From positions 34,717,235 through 34,781,234 of the forward strand of contig CM055607.1 in the NCBI GenBank assembly GCA_029379385.1: DNA of 64,000 nucleotides. Direction: 5' to 3'. The translations under genes were made by a program, and so were the position numbers. Below the pieces are notes generated by a model. It had not been told where the DNA came from and searched no databases. It was given only the letters and a program-made list of their open reading frames with translations. Positions 31,759 through 43,000 of the stretch are shown here, piece by piece (within the stretch, counting starts at the first letter, position 1; each line of letters opens with the position of its first letter). The stretch is from Quillaja saponaria. Taxonomy: Eukaryota; Streptophyta; Magnoliopsida; Fabales; Quillajaceae.

Positions 31759-31797
31759 ATGGCATTAAGGCGTCCTCTGTGGATTTTCCGATGGTGA
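31759..31797 (+). CDS. Short upstream ORF (12 codons) before the membrane protein
   Basis: MALRRPLWIFRW followed by TGA. The stop lies 4 nt before the main ATG at 31802, a spacing that could allow limited re-initiation. It is only relevant if this part of the leader is retained in the mRNA; I could not place a 5' UTR intron with certainty. Confidence 0.4.
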   Translation: MALRRPLWIFRW

Positions 31798-31801
31798 GCT
31801 G

Positions 31802-33329
31802 ATGAGGTCCGATGCAAAACCTTGTTCTAGACTGATGAGGCAGACGGCGGGAATTTTTACTGTTGGTGGAGGGCTGGGCTTTTGGATTCTTTGTAGACTT
31901 CACTATGGTTTGTTCTTCTACTCTTTATACCTAGTTTCTTTGTTTATGTTTGTGTTCTTGTGCGTTTGTGTGATTCTTGAATTCCCAGTCGTGTTATTGA
32001 TTTTTTTCATTTTCTTGAGTAGAATGAAGCATGTGAAACCATCAAGCATTTGTTTATGTTACAATGCTTTCTCTGTTTTTTTTTATCATTGCCTATGGTA
32101 TTCCACAAGTTGCTTCTGAACGAGAGAAAGATATTGTTTTAGGCTCTGGAATATTGTCATTATGCTGTATGATTGTAATTTTTCTGTTTGTATTTAACAT
32201 GTTGACATGGATTTAGTTTTTTAAAATACTCATATTGGGATTACGTTTTTTTCTAATATTCATCGAATTTTGAGGAAAAAAGATGTCATCTAAATATCTA
32301 ATTGGTGTTAGAAATTCTCATGTTTCTCAACACCATATATGATTTGATAGACCAAGGCTTTTTTACAATTCGTCTATGAACTAACTATGATTTTTACATT
32401 TTTACATTATTCATGTTATTGCTTTTTCCTACTTTAGATCTCATATCAAAATACTTATTTGCTACAATTCTTCTTGTTGCCCTTTCTTAGTTTTTTCACC
32501 GTTAACTCTCAACTTGAGAGTTACTTCAAAGTTCAAACCCAGTAGTTCATCTGTCATCGAATAGAGGCTCTGATGTTTACAATGAGAAACTAAATGGAAT
32601 ATGGAGCATTCTCATTGCGAAGGCTGTATGAGTTGTGACCTCATGCAATATGGCCATGATAGCCCACTGGTCCTTTTTTAGGATTCTCAGCTCTGTTTTA
32701 GCTCCGCACTATGATTCAGTTGTCCTATTTTCTTCCTCTCAAACAGTAGGTTGCATGAGGTTATTCTTTATTATTGTTAGACACACGGCTCAAGATTTTT
32801 TTTTCATGGTTGAATATAGCAGAAATAGAAGAAAAATTGTTGAATATGCATTATTTTGTTTCTTGTATATTGTACCATTTTAACTATTTCTCTTTCTTTT
32901 TTTTTTTTTTTTTTTGCTAAGAAAGGAAGAAACTGAAACAGCAAACTATTATTCCCATATATAATAGGGCTTATAAAAATCCACTGGGCTGGGTTTTTTT
33001 TTCTAAGAAAAGAAGAAATAACATCAAACTTATGTCTCCTCCCTCCGTGCAAACTGTCTTAGCTATATAACAGAAGTGCGGGTGCCATAAGTTGTAAACA
33101 AAAGCTTTATTAAGTTCAGGTATAAATATACCTCAAACAGTCTACTTCTACAAATTCAGTGTGTGGGGTTTTTGTGGATCATGCAGGTCCTCGCATTACA
33201 GTTCCTAGGAGTCTTCGATGGGCAGCTTGTGGAGCAGTAACAGTGAGCTCAACCACAGCTTTGCTTGTTCGTTTATTTAGTCCTGAATGTGAACCCCAGA
33301 ATATAGCTGCTTATGACAAAAAGAAATAG
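31802..33329 (+). CDS. Conserved plant 82-aa protein with two hydrophobic helices (COX20-like?)
   Basis: Two exons, 31802-31907 and 33187-33329, joined at a split Gly codon, encode 82 residues. Exon 1 gives 'PCSRLMRQTAGIFTVGGGLG' and 'FWILCRLHYG'. Exon 2 gives 'PRITVPRSLRWAACGAVTVS' and 'ALLVRLFSPECEPQ', with a charged end (YDKKK). Two hydrophobic segments, about residues 17-33 and 49-66, suggest a small membrane protein. The 'WxxCRxxYG' block and small size recall COX20/FAM36A, a cytochrome oxidase assembly factor of the inner mitochondrial membrane. The segment order is not a clean match, so I keep this as a suggestion. The 1,279-bp intron contains poly(T) tracts. A 12-codon uORF ends just before the start. 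Confidence 0.75.
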
Positions 33330-33399
33330 CACCAGTCATCCTTCTCCCTGCAAAGAAGGAAAGAAATCTCTAATGCGTGGTGCTCTACATTTACCTTCT

Positions 33400-34400
33400 A
33401 TTAGATGAAATGACATTTGTTACTAGAAAAGCCAGCTGCACTGTATTGTTGAAGTTGTAAGAGTAGGAACCTTGCCATGACATGCTCTGTAAATTACAGT
33501 ATTAGATGATTTCTGGATATGTTGCTTCTAATTTATGTAGGTTCTTTGTTCTAAGTGTCATACTGGATGTACTTTTCTTTGTTAAATTACAAAAAATTAT
33601 ATTTGCAGGATAAAATGTAGAATTTACAATCTTATTGACTGGTATATCTGTTATCTCTTCGGACCTCAAAGGGTTTTCAGAAGATTCTCTCTGAAAGACC
33701 AAACAGGATTGTGGGAAAGGCAGTATGCAATTCACTCTGCCGATCTGTTCATTCCCTGCCTTTATTCTTAAAAATGACGTTTTAGTCTGTTTTCAGTGAT
33801 TACTGGCTAGTGATGGTTAACCAACCCGAATTCTAATATTATAATTCTAAAAATTTAAACATAAAGTGGGACGAACAAGGCTAATTCGAATAAAAGTCGG
33901 ATAATTTCTAAACTTATATAATTTTCTGTGTCACTGAATGAAAATTGTGAAATTAATTCCAGTTCTAGTTTCCATTTGCAACATCAACACTTATCTCACT
34001 TATCAATTATTGTTGATTAATTTGCCTAAACAATTTTACATTGAGACACATTCTATCTCTTCACCATCATGGATGTATTTTATATCTAATCTAACACTTG
34101 GGAGGGCAACAAATTAAACTCTTAACTTCTCACAATTTATCAGCAAACTAACATTTAGATCATGAATTAGTGAAATCTGCAGGGAAAGCAAACAAGCTTT
34201 TCAATGAGGCAAAAAAAACTAACATCTTTATACACAAGAAAAATTAATTAAGAAGCAACAATTATAAATATTAGTAGCAGCATAATTAGTTCAATATATA
34301 AAATAGAAGAAATCTCATGACAATGTATATAAATAATATATATTGCCAGGTTCATAATCAAACTGATGTCAAAGAAGAAATTTTGACAAGAAGAAACTTA
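33400..34400. other. Convergent intergenic region
   Basis: 3' flanks of the two-helix protein (+) and the NHL protein (-). AT-rich, no coding potential recognised. Confidence 0.4.
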
Positions 34401-34403
34401 TAA

Positions 34404-35051
34404 CTAAAATACAAGATTGGTTTTGTAACATTTTTTGCTTGGACCCAGCATCCAACCTGTCCCATTCTCTGGTGAAAACTCAACCTTGACGTTATAACAA
34501 TTAAAGGAAAGTACATGGTTTATACCAAATTTTGTCTCACTGTAAACCCTGACCTTACCTCTCAACTTCACGTTAAAATCCACCACATGATCTTCATCGA
34601 CATCCATGATCATCAACTTCATGTCCCGCTTGCTCACGTGACCAGGTTTTGTAAGGTTTCCAGCCAAGTAATCTTCAGTATTCGGATACTGCTTGAAAAA
34701 CCCTAGCTTTTGGGATGAAAGTTTTGCATTTTTGTGGTAAATATATAAGTGGACATCGTTGTAAGAAATTGTTGCCCTATCATTAGGGTTTCTTACAAAG
34801 AGTTCGATGTTCCAAGTTGCTGATATATGAAAGAAATTAGAGTAATAACGATGATCATCATCTATGGATATAAGAGTGATTGGTGAAACAGAAAGTGAGA
34901 CGACATTGATTTTTGGAGCGCGAGGAATAAATATTATCATTAAGACGATGCCTGCTACTATGGCTAAGAAAGTAAACAACAGCAGTAAGAAGATTAAGCA
35001 TTGAATGATTGTTGAACGTGGAGTTTCGCCAGCCATTTTGAGTTTTGGCAA
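34404..35051 (-). CDS. NDR1/HIN1-like (NHL) LEA_2-domain membrane protein
   Basis: A single exon encodes 215 residues. A short basic N-terminus is followed by one strong membrane helix (about residues 19-43, 'CLIFLLLLFTFLAIVAGIVL'). The LEA_2 fold follows, with the family signatures 'PRAPKINVVSLSV', 'WNIELFVRNPND' (the NPN motif) and 'LRGKVRVYSETKFGI'. Plant NHL proteins are usually plasma-membrane or ER anchored with the LEA_2 domain outside, and several act in pathogen and stress responses. The true start could be the internal Met at residue 6 ('MAGETP'). Possible minus-strand TATA boxes lie at 35111-35117 and 35151-35160. Which family member this is cannot be settled here. Confidence 0.85.
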   Translation of the reverse strand: MPKLKMAGETPRSTIIQCLIFLLLLFTFLAIVAGIVLMIIFIPRAPKINVVSLSVSPITLISIDDDHRYYSNFFHISATWNIELFVRNPNDRATISYNDVHLYIYHKNAKLSSQKLGFFKQYPNTEDYLAGNLTKPGHVSKRDMKLMIMDVDEDHVVDFNVKLRGKVRVYSETKFGINHVLSFNCYNVKVEFSPENGTGWMLGPSKKCYKTNLVF

Positions 35052-35199
35052 ACCTTAAGTTTTGGAGGAGGTATTGAAATACTGTCCAAACCTTATAGGT
35101 TTTGCAACGCTATATATGTAAGAGAACTCATCTCTTATATCTGGGGTTCCATATATATACTTTCTCATGACTCTCACTTTTTAAACCCTAATCACAATT

Positions 35200-38100
35200 T
35201 TTTAATAAAAATAAAATTTTGGCATTCATTTCGTGTAGTCCAAGATTCATTGGGCTTTTAAATATTATTATTAAAGAAAATATTTAGCCCCAATTATCGG
35301 TAAGGGTAAATATCTAATGGTATCAATGAGCCGAATAATTTTTGATTTTTGATAATCTAAAATCTTGGCTTATCATTTTTTAGGTGGGTTTGACTTGTGT
35401 TCTCCTGAAATATCGTGAACCAAACTTATAAGGAGTTTTTGGACAAAAATATAGATTTGAACCTAATTCGTTAAGGGCTCGTAAGCCATAACATGAAAAC
35501 TCCAAACTTTTTTTTTGTAAATAAAAAAAATTCAATACTATTTCAAGACAATTTATAATAGAAGTTTGTTACTTTTGTTAAAAACATATTAATTTAAATG
35601 CATGTAATAAAACTAATAAATTTTAAAATATATTATTAATTTATATAATATTTTTTATTAAATTGTTAAATGAGTCAAGTTTGTAAATTATAATACGTTT
35701 GACTTTATAAAGTTTGAATTCTACTCAATTAAAAAATAAATTAGACTTGAGTTAAATTTTTAACAAGTAGCTCATAAGCTGTTTATTAACCAATGTGACT
35801 GACACTTCACAATATATCATGTATGAATTAAATGGTAATTGCATTGTTTGCATTTTGAGGCCCGATCATCTAATAAATTGAAAAAACTTAACAAATTAAA
35901 AAAAAAAATATGTGTTTATCAAACGAATAGTCTTTTTTTTTTATTTTTATTTTTATTTTTTAATCCATCATGATAAATGGAAAAAGAATTAAGAAGTCAT
36001 AATTAATTTTCAAAGGCACATTCTCTTTGAGAGTGTTTGATTTTCAATTCAAGTAGCATCAAACGCAAACTTGATGAGGCTAGGGCTTCTATATCTCGTA
36101 TCAAATCTTCTTCCTATTCACTTTAGTCATTCTCCTTCTATCTCATGCAAAAAGAAATAAAAACCGGGAAATTTTCATGTGGGCTAGTATCAACAATCTC
36201 AACCTTGTTGTGGGTAGACAATTGAGACTGATACGGGCTTTTAGTGATGGGCCTACAACTCAGTAAAAAGCCCAAGTGAACTTTTTCCTATTTTCAACTT
36301 TGTTGAGATTTGGGACAGCAACTTGTATGGCATCAATACCAGATTCCTTCATATGGTGCCACTTGCAATTTGGCAAGGGTCACTTGAAGAGGGAATTAAT
36401 GGGCCTTAACTAAAGACACATGCAATCAGCAATCAGCAATCAGCAATCAGCAATCTATCAATCACGTGTCACATTCATTTTGTGAACCTTTGCAAAAGAC
36501 ATCTTATAATATTAGCCCAAGACAAAGGTTTATGCTTAATAGGAGGAAGAAAATGATGTTTTATCTAAAGCAAAGTAGAGAATAAGTGGAAAATGGTGTT
36601 GGCAATTGGCATGGGAATATCAGCCACGTATATATCTATTATAAGAGACAAAAGTAAAATGGAGTCACATTCATTATCTCCTAACCTAGCTATTAAAATA
36701 TGCTTAATGCATGATATAACCAATTAAAATTTCTTTAAGAAGGGTGTAAGAAGCACAAGTTTGACTTAATCATTAATCTTCAAGTTATACAAGGCTATGG
36801 TATTTGAATAAATCAATTTGTGAGAAGACAAAATAAAAATACGATCCTTACTTAAATATAATTTATATATATTATTATTTCATTAGGTCTTAAGAAAACA
36901 TGAATTGAAAAATAAAAAATAAAATAATAATGCTTTGTCATATGATATTGTTCAAGAACCATTCTCCTACATTTTATTGATATAATTGACATTAATACAT
37001 TGAATTTTGAACAATACTCGCACCTAAAAAACAAATACTAGATACAAAAACTAATATAATTTAGTACGCTTAATACTTCTATACAAGACAAGGGCGGAAT
37101 TATTAATAAGGGAGAGGCAAAAAATTAAGTACCAGTCTAAGCTTGATGTAACATCACACGTAATTATTTAATTGGCATAATCTTATACATGTAAAATGGT
37201 GTAGACTTAGAGCTTTAGACCGTAGCCATCTTAATAAAGATTCTTAGTTGATTTGCATTCGCAAGTGCTGTCTATTAGGAAAATACACCATTTCAATTCC
37301 TCTAAACAATAAGTAAACTTTAACCCAAGAGCTTGTGAAGGGATACCTAAAGAGAAAGAAAGAGATATCAAATAATTAAAGAAAGCACTCTTAAAAAACA
37401 CCCTCTTGCTAATATTTTCTATTCGTTGTTCCATTCCTCATTTTTCTTGTGATATTCTCCCGAAACAAGAACAACATTATTAAAAAAAAATAATAAAAAA
37501 ATTTGTTCTATATTTTATATGGGAGAGGTGAAAAGAATAGACATGAAAATGTTATTTTCTTTTATTTGAGAATTTTTTAAAAAGCATGAAAAATAATTTT
37601 GTAGAGAAAATTTTGATGAAAACATCACAATTTTTTCAAAAATATTAAATTTGTAGTTGTAAAGATTTATTCTTACTAATGATTTGTTTTTGATGGATGT
37701 AATGAAATTATAGTATAACTTAATTCATTTTAATTATTTTCTTCATATTTTCTCTCCTTTTATTTGTTATACAGATTATATATCTACTGAGGTTAACTGG
37801 GGCAAAATTTGCACCAAGGCCATCCAAGATCTCTCTCCTAATGATAATTAAGGCATGACTCACATGAGTGAGTTTTGAGAAATAAGCTTTGTTTTTATGT
37901 TTATTGTAGATATATCAAAGAAAATGATACAAAAATTAAAAGAAAAATTGTTTAGTCTGCTTTCACTTTTTTACCCGCATTTTATTTTCTCTCTCAATTT
38001 GTTCAAAACAATAATGACTTAACGATTATACAATTCTCGCTTTGATTTATTCTCACAAAAAATATGATCTTTTTACTGATTTCTGATTTTTAAATTTAAA

Positions 38101-38300
38101 TTAATTGAGAAAAATCGTGAAAAATATAATCATTCATAAATTTTATAGTAGGATAATATGTTTTGATTAACGAGAAAAGTAATTAGCTCCGGTAATCCAA
38201 TTATTAAATAAATAAATAAATAAATAAAAACTCAATGATTTAACTATGCCCTACCTTAATTGGTCATGATAGTTTAGTAGTAAAACTTTACAGGGAAAGA
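35200..38300. other. Long AT-rich intergenic region
   Basis: About 3.1 kb without a supportable gene. It holds poly(T/A) tracts, a 7-bp tandem repeat at 36422-36456 and low-complexity (AAAT)n near 38207-38228. Short frames such as 36852-37034 have no recognisable homology. Confidence 0.5.
36422..36456. repeat. Microsatellite (GCAATCA)n, 5 copies
   Basis: Five head-to-tail copies of GCAATCA, four perfect and the last ending in T, followed by 'ATCAATCACG'. Confidence 0.85.
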
Positions 38301-38412
38301 AAATTCGATAAAATCGATCATGTACTTATGATATGGTGCCAGACAAGTTGTTTATTCAGTTTTGTGAGAGCTTCCATGACTCCCACTTGTCCCCGTTCCA
38401 CCACCCAACCCT

Positions 38413-38435
38413 CCCCCCCCCCCCCCCCCCCCCCC
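38413..38435. repeat. Uninterrupted run of 23 C
   Basis: Twenty-three consecutive C about 140 bp upstream of the LCD coding region, in the probable promoter or 5' leader. Runs this long are rare in plant genes. They can form i-motif/G-quadruplex structures and are hard to sequence, so the true length is uncertain. Confidence 0.85.
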
Positions 38436-38614
38436 TCTTTTTTGGTTTGTCATCCTCCTCCCTCTCCTCTTATGGGTTTTGACACCTTCTTCTTCTCACT
38501 CTCATTCACTCTCTTTCTCTTTCGTGCTACTATCTGTCTTCTCTTCGTGATCATCAAACCCTCTCCCTCCACCAATGGCCTCCCAAAACCACAACCATAA
38601 TCACACCCACCACC

Positions 38615-39940
38615 ATGAGAACCACCTCAATGGTGACTCCATTACCCATACCCAAAAAGCCCAAAATCTCATCTTTCATCACCCAATCCGAAATTCAATC
38701 CGAATTCTCTCACCATGACCCAGCCGTTGCCCGAATTAACAACGGTAGTTTTGGTTGCTGCCCTGCTTCTATTATTGAAGCTCAGCAAATATGGCAGCTT
38801 AAGTTTCTCCGCCAACCAGACCATTTTTATGTCAACGAGCTCAAGAAGGGGATTCTTCGATCGAGAACTATAATTAAAGATCTTGTTCATGCCGAACATG
38901 TAGATGAAATTTCTATAGTTGATAACGCCACCACTGCTGCCGCTATCGTCCTTCAGCAGACTGCTTGGGCATTTAAAGAAGGGAAATTTGAGAAAGGGGA
39001 TGTTGCTGTTATGCTTCATTATGCTTATGGTTCAGTGAAAAAGTCGATTGAGGCCTATGTTTCGCGTTCCGGCGGTAAAGTTATTGAAGTTCAATTGCCT
39101 TTTCCTGTTAATTCTAATGATGAAATTATTAGTGAGTTTAGGAGGGCATTGGAGAGAGGAAAGGCTGATGGTAAGAGAGTTAGGCTAGCTGTGATTGATC
39201 ACATTACGTCAATGCCTTGCGTTGTGATTCCGGTTAAGGAATTGGTTCAGATTTGTAGGGAAGAAGGGGTTGACCAAGTTTTTGTAGATGCAGCTCATGG
39301 AATTGGGTGTACTGATGTTAATATGAAAGAGATTGGGGCAGACTTTTATACTAGTAATTTGCATAAGTGGCTCTTTTGCCCACCTTCAATTGCCTTTTTG
39401 TACTGTCGAAAGTCAGCCAAATCCTCTGATTTGCACCATCCTGTTGTGTCCCATGAGTATGGTAATGGGTTGGCTGTTGAAAGTGCTTGGATAGGGACTA
39501 GGGATTATAGTGCCCAACTGGTTGTTCCTTCAGTTTTGGAATTTGTTAATAATAGATTTGAAGGTGGTATTGAGGGAATCAAGAAAAGGAATCATGATAC
39601 TGTTGTCGAGATGGGAGAGATGCTAGCAAAAGCATGGGAAACTCATCTTGGGAGCCCTCCATATATGTGTGCAAGCATGATCATGGTAGGTTTGCCTGCT
39701 TGTTTAGGGATTAATAGTGAGTCTGATACTATGAAGTTAAGAGCACATTTTAGAGAGAATTTTGGTGTTGAAGTCCCACTGTATTACCGGGCACCCAAAG
39801 ATGGGGAAGTTGGGTCTGTAACTGGATATGCACGAATTTCTCATCAAGTCTACAACAAGGTCAATGATTATGACAAGTTCAGGGATGCAGTTAGCCAACT
39901 TGTAGGTAACAGGTTTACTTGCACTCTGCTTTCTAAATAA
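38615..39940 (+). CDS. LCD: L-cysteine desulfhydrase-like PLP enzyme (aminotransferase class V)
   Basis: A single exon encodes 441 residues of fold-type I PLP enzyme. The core motifs are 'INNGSFGCCPASI', 'VDNATTAAAIVLQ', 'LAVIDHITSMPCVVIPV', 'VFVDAAHGIGCTDV' (the Asp that holds the pyridine N) and 'YTSNLHKWLFCPPS', with the Schiff-base Lys in LHKW. 'SHEYGNGLAVESAWIGTRDY' follows. The sequence matches Arabidopsis LCD (At3g62130, recalled), which releases H2S, pyruvate and ammonia from L-cysteine. The start at 38615 gives an unusual N-terminus (MRTTSMVTPLP). A different frame from 38575 encodes an Asn/His-rich leader like that of other LCD proteins, and one extra C in a CCC run near 38646-38653 would explain the loss of frame. 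A 3' UTR intron (donor about 39947, acceptor about 41153) is likely. Confidence 0.85.
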   Translation: MRTTSMVTPLPIPKKPKISSFITQSEIQSEFSHHDPAVARINNGSFGCCPASIIEAQQIWQLKFLRQPDHFYVNELKKGILRSRTIIKDLVHAEHVDEISIVDNATTAAAIVLQQTAWAFKEGKFEKGDVAVMLHYAYGSVKKSIEAYVSRSGGKVIEVQLPFPVNSNDEIISEFRRALERGKADGKRVRLAVIDHITSMPCVVIPVKELVQICREEGVDQVFVDAAHGIGCTDVNMKEIGADFYTSNLHKWLFCPPSIAFLYCRKSAKSSDLHHPVVSHEYGNGLAVESAWIGTRDYSAQLVVPSVLEFVNNRFEGGIEGIKKRNHDTVVEMGEMLAKAWETHLGSPPYMCASMIMVGLPACLGINSESDTMKLRAHFRENFGVEVPLYYRAPKDGEVGSVTGYARISHQVYNKVNDYDKFRDAVSQLVGNRFTCTLLSK

Positions 39941-40282
39941 TTACAAGGTATGCTTTTGTTATTCCTTTACTGGTATACTGGTATATTTATGTGGTAACAA
40001 TTAGAAATAATGAATGTTAGCAGTTGTGGACTTCGTGTATAAGGCTACTACGCTGAAATTGAGGTGGTTGGCTGTTTAGTATGGTGGTGAACTACTCCTT
40101 GTGAATGGATATCTTATGATATTTAACATGCCAAATGCCATTAAATCATATTTATTGTGACTCATTGCCGAAAATGCCAAAACTCATTTTCTTGATTTTA
40201 AAAGCATCACTTGTAGGTATTTGCCTAATTTTATTTACTGCTAGTACAACACCAGAGCAAAAGTTAGCATTCATACTATTCT

Positions 40283-40371
40283 CATGACCACTAAGAAAAG
40301 TCAACTCAACTCAACTCAGCTCAGTCTTAAATATCTCAAATTAGTGAGGGTCGGCATGACCACTAAGAAAA
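40283..40371. mobile_element. 55-bp SINE-like remnant flanked by perfect 17-bp direct repeats
   Basis: CATGACCACTAAGAAAA occurs at 40283-40299 and again at 40355-40371. The 55 bp between begin with repeated 'CAACT' units and end in 'GTGAGGGTCGG'. That resembles the 'ACTCAACTCAACTCA...GGGGTCGG' part of Au-like plant SINEs. The perfect 17-bp repeats look like a target-site duplication made by LINE-type retrotransposition. The element itself would be a severely truncated copy. Confidence 0.5.
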
Positions 40372-42552
40372 CGACAGGCCTTTGAAAGCAATGACTGCAA
40401 GTATCTGTTGAATATAACTTAAGCTTTGAGCTGCCCTTCATATGTACAATTTAAAGCCCTAAGTTGAATTAAATTTTTTGAAGGAGTCCAATGCATCCTT
40501 GCACTGACAAATATTACAACCCCACCCCGCAGAAAGTCAAGCTGTTTTTTTTTTTTTTGGTCAGGCCATGTCATTATTTATGATGAGGATAATTAAAGTT
40601 CCTTTGATTATTATATTTGGTGGCATTTATTATCTCATTTATCTCGTCTTGTTCTGACTTTTTCCTACTTCTTGGTTTTACCAAAGAAAACCTTGTTCTT
40701 CAATATCTGGCAATTGAAAGAATTAGTTCAGTGAAATATTACTGATGATTTTTTTATTTTTTTTACATTTCTTGTTTTAGTAATGCAAATTTCTGTTTGA
40801 TATTTGTGGTGACTTTGGTAGCAGATTTGAGAATTGTTTTTGCGTTCTGGCCCTGATTAAGGATGTAGTGTTATCTCTTATCTCTTTGCTGTTGAACCAA
40901 TGAAATGTGAGACTCTTGTTGGCCACAAACATGAAAGCATCGGGATGAATGAGTCCCCTGTGAAAATATTTACTTACCAAAGAAACACTGTGTTAAGTAG
41001 TCTCTAAGATAATGGGTTGGATTTTCTTTATACTAAACTCTATATGTTGTGACTTCATTAAAGATTAATAGCATTGCATAATCTTGACAACTAACAGAAG
41101 TTTTTTCTATTCATTTTCATTTTCTGTCTGATATATATTTTTTTTATCTGTAGTTGAGAAGCACTTACGGAAATCTTCTGATCAATGACAGCGATGGTTT
41201 TCTGTGGTTGCTCAGAGGCTTCGCTAGTTTTGATGGTTTCATTACCATGAACTCCCAGATTCTAGAGATAACTGCAGAAAGGTTTCTCATCATAGCTCTG
41301 CTGATTTGAACTCCAATAATGTAAACTTTTACATTGGACTCTTTTGGAATTGTCCTTGTAAAAGTTTTTGTCACTCTGACTGTTGCATGCTTTTAATCTT
41401 AATGTTATTAGTTGCAAAGATTTAGACCAGAAATCAGGCTTGACCATAACCTTGTTTGTAGTATAGGCACAGTTGTTGGTTTCTATTATCCAACATTGTA
41501 CCCCTTTTTTTCCAAAATTTTGACCTTGCATTCTGTTTTTCCATCTCAACTAGCTTGTCAAGTAAACATGTCTTAAATGGCAAGAGCCTTCTTTCTTGTC
41601 TCAGTTTAGAATCACAATTGCGTGCACCAAAACTTGTGTCTCTGTTAACTAGCCAACATGCACCTTCCTTCCTTTTCAACATGTTACCTTGCTATAATTT
41701 CTGTTTTGAGTCATTTCATTTGATGTATCTTCCTGATGAGTGAAGAGAAAGATTATCTTTTTCAAGTTCCACTAGCTCGTGACTCTGTGTGTGTAAGCAT
41801 TAACCATGGTAAAGCCTTTTGTTTCTTTTCTTTTTTTACTTAAGAAGAAACAGGAAAAAGTAGGTAGAGTACTTCGTATTCTCGGGCATGAAATATTGCA
41901 TTTTTATTACCCTACTTTTTATTTGAAAGAATTTTCACTGTATTTTTGTTGGAGTTAAAAGTTTTGATTTTCTGAGGGTGATTATGACTATTTGTAAGAA
42001 TATAAATCTTATTTTAATTTAAAAGAAAGAAACAAAACAAACTTCTCTTATTGGTTACTTTTCTATTGTTTTCTAAAGCCACATTAATCTCCATTGATTT
42101 GTTTATACAAAGTCTACTAGATTTGCAACATAGAAATAGCAATTTACAAAAATAACCATGTTACATAAATATGATTTTTGCTTACTTCATTAAAGACAAC
42201 AAATTATATATAGGTTTTGATAAATAAACTTATATAGTTAGAAATAAACTCAGCCTCTAAAATTATCAAGTTATATAATATTTGATAAATAAAAAGGTAT
42301 TGTATATGTATATATATGGTGGACTTTTTATAATATGATAGTGATAAATTATATTTAAAATTAGTATTAAATTTTATGCAATGTGCCAAACAAATTGATA
42401 AATAATATTTATTTTTATTCGTAAAGCTCATAATATTTTATCATGTTATGGGATTGTTGTTAAGAGGATTATTCAATTCTTGTATAACAATATGTAGGAC
42501 ATTCAATTCTTTGTTTTATATATAACTAGGCGAATCAAGCATAATGGTATTT

Positions 42553-42790
42553 AAGGGCTCGTTTAACGTATCATAAGAACAATAAGATAATATAAAATTA
42601 TCTAGTTTATTTTTATATAATATTTGACAATAACAAGATAATATAGACTTATACTATACTTGGTAATATAAAATTATACAGTGAAAAGAAAAATGATAAG
42701 GTAATAAAATAATAATTATAAATTTATATAACTTAATATATTATATAATAATATAATATATAATTTTATATTATGTACCAAACAGGATTT
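42553..42790. mobile_element. MITE-like AT-rich element with imperfect terminal inverted repeats
   Basis: The left end reads 'GGGCTCGTTTAACGTATCAT'. The right end read on the opposite strand gives 'ATCCTGTTTGGTACATAATA'. The interior is AT-rich with several 'AATATAAAATTAT' words in both orientations. This is the usual look of plant hAT- or Mutator-type MITEs. I could not define a target-site duplication. Confidence 0.35.
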
Positions 42791-43000
42791 TATGTTTTAA
42801 ATAAAAACCGTATATCTACATTATACGCTGAAATTCATCCCCTGCTTGCAACGTGGCCATATTTATTTATTTTTCGACTGGTAGACTTCTAATCAAAATA
42901 GTAAATGCATCAAACTTGCCTATCTTTCTCTCTTCCCTCCCTCGTTGACGTGATCGGACGCATGCATTTGCAATTATCAGGTGGAGTAAAGCCTCAAAGC

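Larger units (their letters stand above)
39941..43000. other. 3' UTR/intron of LCD and intergenic DNA with small mobile-element relics
   Basis: The left part may be a 3' UTR intron of LCD. It contains a 55-bp SINE-like remnant with 17-bp direct repeats (40283-40371). A MITE-like palindromic AT block lies at 42553-42790. No protein-coding gene was recognised. Confidence 0.45.

Noticed and set aside
36422..36456. CRISPR-like short repeat
   Set aside because: Head-to-tail 7-bp units without spacers; an ordinary microsatellite in a plant genome.
38669..39019. 116-codon antisense frame inside LCD
   Set aside because: Shadow of the strongly conserved LCD coding sequence.
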